Shown piece after piece: positions 1 through 6,049 of a stretch of DNA of 6,537 nucleotides. Within the stretch, counting starts at the first letter, position 1; each line of letters opens with the position of its first letter. Under the pieces are notes generated by a model. It was not told the DNA's origin. It was given only the letters and a program-made list of their open reading frames with translations, and ran no database searches. This DNA is from Acidobacteriaceae bacterium. Lineage in GTDB: Bacteria > Acidobacteriota > Terriglobia > Terriglobales > Acidobacteriaceae. The stretch is from positions 1 to 6,537 of the forward strand of contig PMCH01000283.1 of the NCBI GenBank assembly GCA_003154055.1, read 5' to 3'. Position numbers and translations under genes: made by a program.

Positions 1-49
1 GCGATATTACGTCAACAATCAGTACCCGAGGTACACTCTCTCTAGCAAA

Positions 50-307
50 ATGCCGAAGCGACCCAAGAAAAACCGGACGGGTAGGATATGGTCGCCTGTT
101 TCTCCCGTTGCGCCTCTGGAGACCCAACGTGTGGGCCAAGGTATAGCAGGACTGTTCTTGGCGTTTGACTTGTTCTGGAGTGGAATCTCTGGCAAGTACA
201 AAGACGCGTGGTACGACCGAGTCTTGCACGTAGTTGGCGGATTGCTAATTCTGGGAGCCTTCATCGGAGGCGCGATCTTGCTTTTTCTGGAGCATTCGAA
301 GCACTAG
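50..307 (+). CDS. Small hypothetical membrane protein, two hydrophobic segments; 5' end uncertain
   Basis: I do not recognise this protein. From the ATG at 50 it has 85 residues. The N-terminus is strongly basic (PKRPKKNR, residues 2-9) and is followed by two hydrophobic stretches, about residues 28-47 and 61-80, and a short charged tail (EHSKH). This fits a small inner-membrane protein with a cytoplasmic, positively charged N-terminus. No good Shine-Dalgarno precedes the ATG. The frame is open back to base 2 with no stop, reading a tyrosine-rich, protein-like stretch (RYYVNNQYPRYTLSK), so the gene may begin before the window and this may be only its C-terminal part. Base composition is lower in GC than the genes further right. 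The opposite-strand frame over the same bases looks like a shadow. The existence of a gene is moderately supported; its function is unknown. Confidence 0.5.
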   Translation: MPKRPKKNRTGRIWSPVSPVAPLETQRVGQGIAGLFLAFDLFWSGISGKYKDAWYDRVLHVVGGLLILGAFIGGAILLFLEHSKH

Positions 308-345
308 CAGACTGTCTTGCGAATCGCTCCCCCGGTAGTTCGTGT

Positions 346-371
346 AATTGATTTGTCAACAGTTATCAATT
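346..371. promoter_or_regulatory. Inverted repeat upstream of the secreted protein gene, possible operator
   Basis: Perfect 7-base arms AATTGAT (346-352) and ATCAATT (365-371) flank a 12-base AT-rich core that itself contains AAC-A-GTT (358-364). The dyad sits in the 116-base gap before the gene starting at 424. It has low GC and no following T-run, so it is not a typical intrinsic terminator. Spacing and symmetry would suit a dimeric transcription factor site. No convincing -35/-10 pair could be fixed around it. It could also be chance, since arms of this length in AT-rich DNA are not rare. Confidence 0.25.
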
Positions 372-423
372 CAGCAACCGAAGTAACATTGGAATGAGCG
401 TGCCCCAGCCTTAGTATTCCAGT

Positions 424-1017
424 ATGGCTATTTGTCGGTCACTCTTATTCATCGCCCTTACGGTCTGTACGGCAACCGCGCAGCAAGTGGGTGAACAGCG
501 GACGACATCGACTGATGTGGCGGGGGTTCTGAACCTTCCTGATGGATCGAAGTTCAAGACCACGCTCTACGGCATGAAGGTTATCGGCCAGCTTCGCACG
601 ACGAAGAAAGTTCCCTATTTCATTCTTTCGGGAACCACCTGCACCGAATGCGACGAGAACGTCTCAATCTACATCCACTCGCCAAGCGATGGTCCGATGC
701 AAAATGAAGCCGAGCAGCGCCGATTTGCTTATCCGGGTCGGGAAACAGACTATGAAACTGGCCAACCTGTCTACGAAGCTAAAATGTTTTTTGGGAACTG
801 CCTTGCAGCGCACCTGAATGCTGTGATCTGGTTTGAGCGCGGACTTGGAGAAGACAAGAAATGGCATTCAGCTGTCTCAGTAGCCGAGGTGAAAGATGAC
901 AAGCTTCTCGTTAGTGAACTACATGGGCAGTTGCCGAAGCTGACTGAGGTTCAGGATGCCATTCGGAATGGCAACTGTCGGAAGCTACCGGGAATAGATG
1001 GCCCCAGCGAACCATAG
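424..1017 (+). CDS. Secreted hypothetical protein with CxxC motif
   Basis: This is a 197-residue protein of unknown function, predicted to be exported. Residues 1-19 form a Sec signal peptide: R5, then a hydrophobic core LLFIALTV, ending A17-T18-A19 before Q20, a typical AxA cleavage site. The mature part has four cysteines: C73 and C76 in a CTEC motif (within SGTTCTECDEN), then C126 and C185. They could form two disulfides or a metal site. The rest is a mixed, beta-rich-looking sequence (VPYFILSG, VSIYIHSP, AVIWFERG) ending in a proline/glycine-rich tail (PGIDGPSEP). No lipobox is present: C15 is preceded by LTV, not by a small residue at -1. No clear Shine-Dalgarno is visible before ATG 424, but the signal peptide at the very N-terminus supports this start. 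GC is lower than in the kinase and hydrolase genes to the right. It converges with the TPR gene across 153 bases without a clear terminator hairpin. Confidence 0.72.
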   Translation: MAICRSLLFIALTVCTATAQQVGEQRTTSTDVAGVLNLPDGSKFKTTLYGMKVIGQLRTTKKVPYFILSGTTCTECDENVSIYIHSPSDGPMQNEAEQRRFAYPGRETDYETGQPVYEAKMFFGNCLAAHLNAVIWFERGLGEDKKWHSAVSVAEVKDDKLLVSELHGQLPKLTEVQDAIRNGNCRKLPGIDGPSEP

Positions 1018-1170
1018 TTTTCAAGCAACTGTCGCAAACAGCGTTTACACCAACTACAACCTTCTCGGACGTATCTCGCGACTCTGAGCGCTCGACAGAA
1101 TTAGCTCTATCCCCGATAAACAGGGAGAACCGCAACTTTCCGGACGGCACCTATAGAGGTCACAACAACA

Positions 1171-2823
1171 TCACACCAAGTCCTCCACCTTCAACTTCCC
1201 CTCGCCGCCCTTCCACGACTCGCGGAACTGCTTCTCGACAAACCACGCGTCATAGCTGCGATCCTGCGCCTTGAGCGCCTGATGAAGCCCAAACAGCGAC
1301 CGCGGATTCCGCAGGTTCCGCGCAAGGTCATCGCGAAAAACTTGTTCGGCTCCCTTGGCGTCGCCCGCCATCAGCAACACGCCGCCCAACGACTCTCGGA
1401 TGGGATAAAACCAGTCGGGCGGCTCTCCGTACTTGAGCGTGTCTTGAATGGCGACCGCATCACGCAGCATGCTGACGGCAGTTGCGTTGTCTTTCTTGGC
1501 CAGCGCGATCTGCGCGCCCAGCGAGTCCTCGGCAATTTTCAGAATGTCTTTGGTCTTGTTGTTGATGGGCATCTGAAAAATCACGTCTTCCGGAGTGGCT
1601 TTTTCCGCTTCAGAAATGATCTTGTATTCCGCCTCCGCTTCGCTGATCTTACCTTTGCCAGCCAGCGCCATGCCGCGGGCAAAATGCCAGAAGCCGGTGG
1701 CAGTTTTCATTTCCGGATCGGGCGCCTTCGCAGCCAGGATTGCATCCCACTTATGGAAGCGGATGCCGACGGCCATCGGAATGGTCATGAATCCTTCGAG
1801 TGGCGGCATCTCTTTCACATGGGGCCCAACGTGCGCGGCCAGCATGTCACCCGCCTTCTTGGCTTCGGCGTAGTCCCCATTCATCGCCGAGCACATGGCA
1901 ATGAAATGCAGGTTGTGGCTGTAGTACATCATCGGGTAGATGCCCTGCGCGCCACTGCTCTTGATGTAGGCGCGGTCAACGGCGGCCGCATCCTGGTTGG
2001 TCTTGACGGCCGCGGCATAGTCCCCGGTGCGGATATACACATGCGCCGGCATGTGCACGATATGTCCCGCCGCAGGCGCAATCGCAGCCAGCTTGTTCGC
2101 CCCGGCCAGCGCGCGTTCTGGAGAATTCGAAGCCTCCACGGCGTGGATGTAATAGTGAATCGCGCCCAGGTGGTTAGGATCGCGCTTCAGCACCGATTCC
2201 AGTGTGGCGACAATCTCTTCTGTCCCCGTTTCGGGCGTGCCGTCCACGTGCCACAATCCCCACGGATGCAACCCCATCCCGGACTCGGCAAACAGCGTGG
2301 CGGCATCCAGATCATCGGGAAAATCCCTCACGACATCGCGCATGGCGTCGCGATAATCCTCGGAGGCCTTTTGCCGATCGCTCTTCGGATCGGCCGGAAA
2401 GCGCTTGGCCATCGCCATGATGTAGGCGCGCTCGCTGGGCGAAGCGTTGGCACTCAGGTCCGCGGCTTTCTGAATCGACTCGTGCGCCTGCTTGAAGCGG
2501 TCTTCGCTGGCCGGATCGTTGTAGTTCGGCCCCACCGCTTCAGCGATGCCCCAATACGCAATCGCCAGCTTGGGATCGAGCTCGGTAGCTTTCTGGAACG
2601 AGCGAGCCGCCTCGTCATGGTTGAAGGCGTAGATGAAGCGCAATCCCTGATCGAAGAATTTTTGCGCTTCCGGATTCTTAGTCGATACCGGATGGTGCAG
2701 ATCGCCCAGCCCGGTCACCAGAGTCACCGGCTTGGGCGCCGCCATGTTGTGATGGTCATGAGTTTGCGCCGCCACAAAAGCGGCGAGGCACAGCAAGAGA
2801 ACGACCGTCGTCCATACCTTCAT
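1171..2823 (-). CDS. Secreted tetratricopeptide-repeat (TPR) protein, histidine-rich
   Basis: This is a 550-residue exported helical-repeat protein, probably a periplasmic protein-interaction scaffold; its exact role is unknown. Residues 1-19 are a Sec signal peptide (K2, hydrophobic core VVLLLCLAAFV, cleavage V-A-A before Q20). The mature N-terminus is histidine-rich (THDHHNM). TPR-like units are visible at about 51-84 (AFNHDEAARSFQKATELDP), 204-235, 263-285 (GDYAAAVK), 314-330 (GDYAEAKK), 380-405 and 478-500 (AGDAKGAEQVF). Conserved-looking helices carry paired histidines: H223/H227, H254/H257/H261 (HIVHMPAH) and H303/H306. The frame is open upstream to an ATG at 2859, but I chose the ATG at 2823. 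It has the Shine-Dalgarno GGGGAGG five bases before it, and it puts the signal peptide at the N-terminus. The gene is monocistronic here, divergent from the lipid kinase. A long plus-strand frame over it is a codon-bias shadow. Confidence 0.9.
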   Translation of the reverse strand: MKVWTTVVLLLCLAAFVAAQTHDHHNMAAPKPVTLVTGLGDLHHPVSTKNPEAQKFFDQGLRFIYAFNHDEAARSFQKATELDPKLAIAYWGIAEAVGPNYNDPASEDRFKQAHESIQKAADLSANASPSERAYIMAMAKRFPADPKSDRQKASEDYRDAMRDVVRDFPDDLDAATLFAESGMGLHPWGLWHVDGTPETGTEEIVATLESVLKRDPNHLGAIHYYIHAVEASNSPERALAGANKLAAIAPAAGHIVHMPAHVYIRTGDYAAAVKTNQDAAAVDRAYIKSSGAQGIYPMMYYSHNLHFIAMCSAMNGDYAEAKKAGDMLAAHVGPHVKEMPPLEGFMTIPMAVGIRFHKWDAILAAKAPDPEMKTATGFWHFARGMALAGKGKISEAEAEYKIISEAEKATPEDVIFQMPINNKTKDILKIAEDSLGAQIALAKKDNATAVSMLRDAVAIQDTLKYGEPPDWFYPIRESLGGVLLMAGDAKGAEQVFRDDLARNLRNPRSLFGLHQALKAQDRSYDAWFVEKQFRESWKGGEGKLKVEDLV

Positions 2824-2828
2824 ACGGA

Positions 2829-2835
2829 CCTCCCC
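2829..2835 (-). promoter_or_regulatory. Ribosome binding site of the TPR gene (decides its start)
   Basis: On the minus strand the sequence reads GGGGAGG, then TCCGT, then ATG at 2823. This strong Shine-Dalgarno with a 5-base spacer selects the ATG at 2823 over the in-frame ATG at 2859, which would add 12 residues (MWDRNHFSGEVR) in front of the signal peptide. Confidence 0.75.
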
Positions 2836-3019
2836 AGAAAAATGATTGCGATCCCACACCCGTGATAGAAAGCGACTGCCCCACTTTTGCCGCCAAGCTT
2901 AGTGCAGACTGGCCGCCGCTTGCAACCGGCTGCTAATCTGATTCGCTTCCGGAAGGAGCACTCATGCCCAGGAAATCTGCCGAGCCTGGGGTGTGCGGTA
3001 AACTCGCATTAGAACGATC

Positions 3020-3955
3020 GTGCAAATGCGGAAAGCGACCATTCTCGTCAATCCCAACTCCGGCCGCCGGCGCCGCGAAGCGGAACTGGAGTCGGCCATC
3101 GGCATCATCCGCGCCGCCGGTGTCCGGACAGAACTGACGGTCTGCCATTCCAGCCAGGAAGCCACCGACCACGCTCGATGCGCTGTGGCCTCCGGCAGCG
3201 ACACCGTGTTTGCCTGTGGCGGCGATGGCACCGTCCACGATGTAGTCCAGGCGCTGGCCGGTACCGACGTGGCCCTGGCGATCCTGCCGCTCGGCACCGC
3301 GAACGCTCTTGCTCATGACGTGTCTCTTCCCCTTCGGCCGGCCGGCGCCGCGCGTGCTGCCCTGAACGGGCAAGTGCGGCGAATTCCGTTGGGACGAATC
3401 GAATATCAGGACTTCACGGGACGCGAAGCCTCCCGCTATTTCACCGTGGCCGCTGGCATCGGAATGGACGCGCATCTTTTTTACAAGCTGAACGGCGCGC
3501 TCAAGAAACGCACCGGCATGGCCGCCTACTATCTGCAAGCCTGGCATCTGTGGGCCACGCACCGCATGCGAAGATTCGAAGTCGAGTACGCGAACGGCAG
3601 CGGCCATAAGCAGCGCGCCAGCCTCACGGAATTGCTGGCCGTGAGAATCCGTTTCTTCGGCAACGTCCTGCGCGAACTGTTGCCGGGAGCGCACTTGGAC
3701 CGCCTCGATCTGCAAGCCGTGATGTGCCGTACCGAAAGCCGTAACGCATACTTGCAGTACGTGGCCGGGGCGCTGCTCGGAAAGCGGTGGAACATTGAGG
3801 GGATTGATCTGGTGAGTTGTTCCGAGGTGGTGTGCCGGTTGCCCGAGCAGAATAGCGACCGCGTCTACGTCGAAGCGGATGGGGAACTGCTGGGACGGCT
3901 GCCGGCGCGCATGACGATCGTCCCCGATGCTCTGTCGTTAATCGTGCCTGTGTGA
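3020..3955 (+). CDS. Diacylglycerol kinase / YegS-family lipid kinase
   Basis: This is a 311-residue member of the DAGK catalytic-domain/LCB5-YegS family, which phosphorylates lipid hydroxyls such as diacylglycerol or related lipids with ATP at the cytoplasmic face of the membrane. The natural substrate cannot be read from sequence. Visible family marks: N-terminal strand and NPNSGRRR loop (11-18); nucleotide-binding GGDGT (67-71) followed by VHDV; PLGTANALAHD (90-100); GIGMDA (146-151); and the C-terminal EADGE (285-289) with GRLPARMTIVP (292-302). Length is typical for the family (about 290-330). The frame starts at GTG 3020, with an alternative ATG two codons on at 3026; both leave the canonical N-terminus intact and neither has a good Shine-Dalgarno. 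A strong Shine-Dalgarno and ATG lie at 2953-2966 but are out of frame. It is probably co-transcribed with the hydrolase gene 75 bases downstream. Confidence 0.9.
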   Translation: MQMRKATILVNPNSGRRRREAELESAIGIIRAAGVRTELTVCHSSQEATDHARCAVASGSDTVFACGGDGTVHDVVQALAGTDVALAILPLGTANALAHDVSLPLRPAGAARAALNGQVRRIPLGRIEYQDFTGREASRYFTVAAGIGMDAHLFYKLNGALKKRTGMAAYYLQAWHLWATHRMRRFEVEYANGSGHKQRASLTELLAVRIRFFGNVLRELLPGAHLDRLDLQAVMCRTESRNAYLQYVAGALLGKRWNIEGIDLVSCSEVVCRLPEQNSDRVYVEADGELLGRLPARMTIVPDALSLIVPV

Positions 3956-3970
3956 ATACAGGTGTAGAGA

Positions 3971-3984
3971 CGGGGCTTGCCCCG
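3971..3984. repeat. GC-rich palindrome with CTTG loop between the two operon genes
   Basis: CGGGGC-TT-GCCCCG is a perfect 6-base inverted repeat. As RNA it would fold as CGGGG/CCCCG closed by a CUUG loop, a known stable tetraloop type. One more G-C pair (G3969-C3986) could form beyond an A-C mismatch. It lies 15 bases after the lipid kinase stop, within the 75-base gap. There is no T-run, so it is not a classic rho-independent terminator. It resembles the short dispersed REP-like palindromes seen between genes in many environmental bacterial genomes, but only one copy is present here. It may also act as an mRNA processing or stability element. Confidence 0.45.
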
Positions 3985-4030
3985 CCTTGGACCGCGCACC
4001 AAATCTTGAGCTGGAGCGAACTGGGAAACT

Positions 4031-5077
4031 TTGGAGCCAATCACCCATTTTCTGTTTGGAGCATGCATGGGCCGCGCCGGACTCAATCGCAAGACCGCGC
4101 TCGCGACCGCCACGCTCACCCTGGCCGCCGAAGCTCCCGACCTCGACGTTTTCAGCCGCTTTGGCGGTTCGGTCTACGGGTTCAATCATCACCGCGGATT
4201 CACGCACTCCTTTCTGGGCCTGCCCCTGGTCTGCGCTGCTGTCGTGGCCTTCATGTATGTCATCTGGCGACTGCGCGGACGGCGAACCCGCGATCCGAAT
4301 CTGCCCCCGCGCTGGGGATTGCTGTTCGGCTACGCGTATCTGGCCGGCCTCAGCCACATCCTGCTCGATTTCACCAACAACTACGGAGTGCGTCCCTTCT
4401 GGCCGTTCTCCGAACGCTGGTATTCGTGGGACATCGTGTTCATCGTGGAGCCGGTGCTTCTCGGCATCATGATTCTCGGCCTGATCCTGCCGGGATTGTT
4501 TGCGCTGATCAACGAAGAGATCGGCGCCCGCAGTAAAGGCCCACAAGGCCGAGTCGCGGCAACTCTGGCGCTGCTGGGAGTCTTTGCCTGCTGGGGATTT
4601 CGCGATTTCGAGCACCGGCGCGCGGTGGCTGCACTCGAGTCGCGCTCCTATGAGGGCGCCGACGCGATCCGGGTTTCCGCCTATCCCTACTGGTTCAACC
4701 CGTTTCGCTGGTATGCCGTGGTCGAAACCCAGGATTTCTTCGCCATGATGAACGTGGATTCCCTGGAGCCCGACGTGGATCCCGAAGGCCGAATGCGCCT
4801 GCGCTACAAGCCCGAAGAAACGCCGGTTACGTTAGCCGCCAAGAAGAGCTACCTGGGACGCGTGTATCTCGACTGGGCCCAGTATCCCGTAACCGAGACG
4901 GAACAAATTGACCAGGGCTCTGAAGCCTATGTCGTCCGCTTCCGCGATCTGCGCTATGCGTATCCGGGGCAGGAAACGCGCGCGACTCTGGGCGCAATGG
5001 TCTTCCTCGGCCGGGACCTTCAAGTGCTGGAAGAGCGATTTGGGATGAGGAGCACCGGAACTCGGGGACAGCGATAG
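4031..5077 (+). CDS. Membrane-bound metal-dependent hydrolase, DUF457 (YdjM/YfhP type)
   Basis: This is a 348-residue inner-membrane protein of the DUF457 family (E. coli YdjM, B. subtilis YfhP), annotated as putative metal-dependent hydrolases; the substrate is unknown. Likely metal ligands are visible: H6 in ITHFLFGA, D37/D39 in APDLD, H53/H54 and H59 in HHRGFTHS (53-60), and H109 with D113 in LSHILLDF. Hydrophobic, probably membrane-spanning segments lie at about 61-80, 96-112, 135-160 and 177-190. Residues 200-340 form a soluble C-terminal extension, making it longer than YdjM and closer to YfhP in length. I accept the TTG at 4031 as start because MEPITHFLFGA is the usual N-terminus of the family, and the first in-frame ATG (4067) would remove H6. 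The Shine-Dalgarno is weak (GGGA at 4023-4026). It follows the lipid kinase on the same strand and probably shares its transcript. Confidence 0.85.
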   Translation: MEPITHFLFGACMGRAGLNRKTALATATLTLAAEAPDLDVFSRFGGSVYGFNHHRGFTHSFLGLPLVCAAVVAFMYVIWRLRGRRTRDPNLPPRWGLLFGYAYLAGLSHILLDFTNNYGVRPFWPFSERWYSWDIVFIVEPVLLGIMILGLILPGLFALINEEIGARSKGPQGRVAATLALLGVFACWGFRDFEHRRAVAALESRSYEGADAIRVSAYPYWFNPFRWYAVVETQDFFAMMNVDSLEPDVDPEGRMRLRYKPEETPVTLAAKKSYLGRVYLDWAQYPVTETEQIDQGSEAYVVRFRDLRYAYPGQETRATLGAMVFLGRDLQVLEERFGMRSTGTRGQR

Positions 5078-5186
5078 GCCCCGTAGCGTTGGGATGGGTG
5101 GTATTGGTGAAAAACGTGTTTACAACAGCAATCACTCATCGGAGCACAGTAGCGCCGTTGCCTAGCCGGGCTTCATCTCGATTTCA

Positions 5187-5747
5187 TTATTCCACCACCA
5201 AAGGTGGCCCTATCAGCTCCATGCCGAAGGCGCGCATAAACGAAGCATCGGTCGTGTAGGCGCCGGGCTTGATGCCGTGATTTTCCCGTTCGTTGAAGAA
5301 AGCTTCCATCTTTCCTGCTGGCGCGAATGAAATGAGCAGCCTTCCCGGCGAGCCGCCAGCAAATGCCCAGGCGTGAGGAATCTCACGCGGGCCCAACGCG
5401 CAATCACCCGGTTTGAGGCGGAAGCGCTCGGAGCCGACTTCAACAATGTATTCGCCTTCCAGCGAATAAAAGAGTTCATCTACATCGTGGTGAAGGTGGC
5501 GGGGCGGGCCTCCTTTCTTTTGATTGGACTGTTCGAGGACGAAGAGAGCGCCGCCGGTATCTTGTGTCAAAACCTTGTACGTGGTGGAACTAAGACCGAT
5601 GGAACGCTTTTTTTCTTCGCGGTCCAATCCAGCGGAAACACGAAAAGGCTTCGTCAGCGGAGAAGTGTTCTTTGTTTGCGCAAGTAGGGGCAGCGGAAGT
5701 GCGGCGAGCGCGAGTTGTAAAAAAGAGCGACGCCGTATCTCTTGCAT
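5187..5747 (-). CDS. Tat-exported single-domain cupin protein
   Basis: This is a 186-residue small cupin, predicted to be exported and to bind a metal ion; whether it is an enzyme (dioxygenase- or isomerase-like) or a binding protein cannot be told. The N-terminus MQEIRRRSFLQ has a twin-arginine motif (R6-R7-S8-F9-L10) followed by the hydrophobic core LALAALPLPLLA and a likely cleavage near A23. Cupin motif 1 is H84-x-H86-x4-E91-x6-G98 (HLHHDVDELFYSLEG), and motif 2 is PGD (113-115) through P120-REI-P124-H125. H84, H86, E91 and H125 are the expected metal ligands, all present. The frame is open upstream to 6008, but I chose the ATG at 5747 because GAGAGG lies seven bases before it and the signal peptide then begins the protein; the upstream 87 codons look non-coding. 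It converges with the hydrolase gene and diverges from sthA. Confidence 0.85.
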   Translation of the reverse strand: MQEIRRRSFLQLALAALPLPLLAQTKNTSPLTKPFRVSAGLDREEKKRSIGLSSTTYKVLTQDTGGALFVLEQSNQKKGGPPRHLHHDVDELFYSLEGEYIVEVGSERFRLKPGDCALGPREIPHAWAFAGGSPGRLLISFAPAGKMEAFFNERENHGIKPGAYTTDASFMRAFGMELIGPPLVVE

Positions 5748-5754
5748 TCTGGGA

Positions 5755-5760
5755 CCTCTC
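5755..5760 (-). promoter_or_regulatory. Ribosome binding site of the cupin gene (decides its start)
   Basis: On the minus strand GAGAGG is followed by seven bases (TCCCAGA) and the ATG at 5747. This supports the short form beginning with the twin-arginine signal rather than the 273-residue frame beginning at 6008. Confidence 0.6.
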
Positions 5761-6039
5761 GGGTTGAAAGAGCTGGGCAAGCCTACAAGGCGGCCGGCAG
5801 GAAGGCAACTGAAAGCATGGAATGCCATTGTAGTGACCTTTCCCTGGCTACCGCTGCCCAATCGAGTTGCCGGCGCGTCGAAAACCATCGTTGTCGGCGT
5901 AACATCCTGATTTCTGAAACTGACTACATCAACATGCCGAAAGCTCTGTAGAATCATGCCGCAAGTCCTTGCCATATACCCGCTGCGAATACCGGCACGC
6001 AAGGGCAAATGGCTATGAGAGTTGTATCGGATTCTGATT

Positions 6040-6044
6040 GGAGG
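6040..6044 (+). promoter_or_regulatory. Ribosome binding site of sthA (supports a TTG start)
   Basis: GGAGG at 6040-6044 is followed by five bases (TTGTA) and TTG at 6050. A second TTG at 6045 directly after the site is out of frame and reaches a stop within a few codons, and the in-frame TTG at 6038 overlaps the site itself. The TTG at 6050 is therefore the best start. Confidence 0.7.
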
Positions 6045-6049
6045 TTGTA

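Larger units (their letters stand above)
5748..6049. other. Divergent intergenic region, cupin / sthA promoters expected
   Basis: This 302-base stretch has no credible gene, although frames on both strands are open through part of it. It must hold the promoters for two divergent genes. The only promoter-like words I could pick out are TACAAT on the minus strand (5832-5827, about 80 bases before the cupin start) and TAGAAT on the plus strand (5949-5954, about 95 bases before sthA). Neither has a good -35 at 16-18 bases, so both are weak candidates. No clear riboswitch or terminator hairpin was seen. Confidence 0.4.

Noticed and set aside
353..366. Possible DnaA box in TTGTCAACAGTTAT
   Set aside because: It does not match TTATNCACA closely enough, and there is no cluster of such sites or replication gene nearby.
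457..468. Possible lipoprotein signal at C15 of the secreted protein
   Set aside because: LTVC lacks the small residue (G/A/S) at -1 required by the lipobox; the AxA site at A19 is a better fit.
1018..1170. Terminator between the secreted protein and TPR genes
   Set aside because: A GAGCGCTC palindrome and a 4-base TCCC/GGGA pairing exist, but neither makes a stable stem followed by a T-run.
1282..2865. 527-codon plus-strand open frame opposite the TPR gene
   Set aside because: Composition is arginine/histidine/glycine-rich with no domain-like pattern. It mirrors the codon bias of the minus-strand gene, which has a signal peptide, a Shine-Dalgarno and TPR motifs.
2933..3715. 260-codon minus-strand frame opposite the lipid kinase
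   Set aside because: The kinase on the plus strand has all family motifs; this frame has none and is a GC-rich shadow.
3938..4615. 225-codon minus-strand frame opposite the hydrolase gene
   Set aside because: Low-complexity, charged sequence without motifs; the plus-strand frame carries the DUF457 metal ligands.
5078..5186. Bidirectional terminator between the hydrolase and cupin genes
   Set aside because: Only very short pairings (such as AAAC/GTTT) were found, with no stable stem plus T-run on either strand.
5748..6008. 87-codon N-terminal extension of the cupin frame
   Set aside because: It would bury the twin-arginine signal and the GAGAGG ribosome site inside the protein, and it has no recognisable features.
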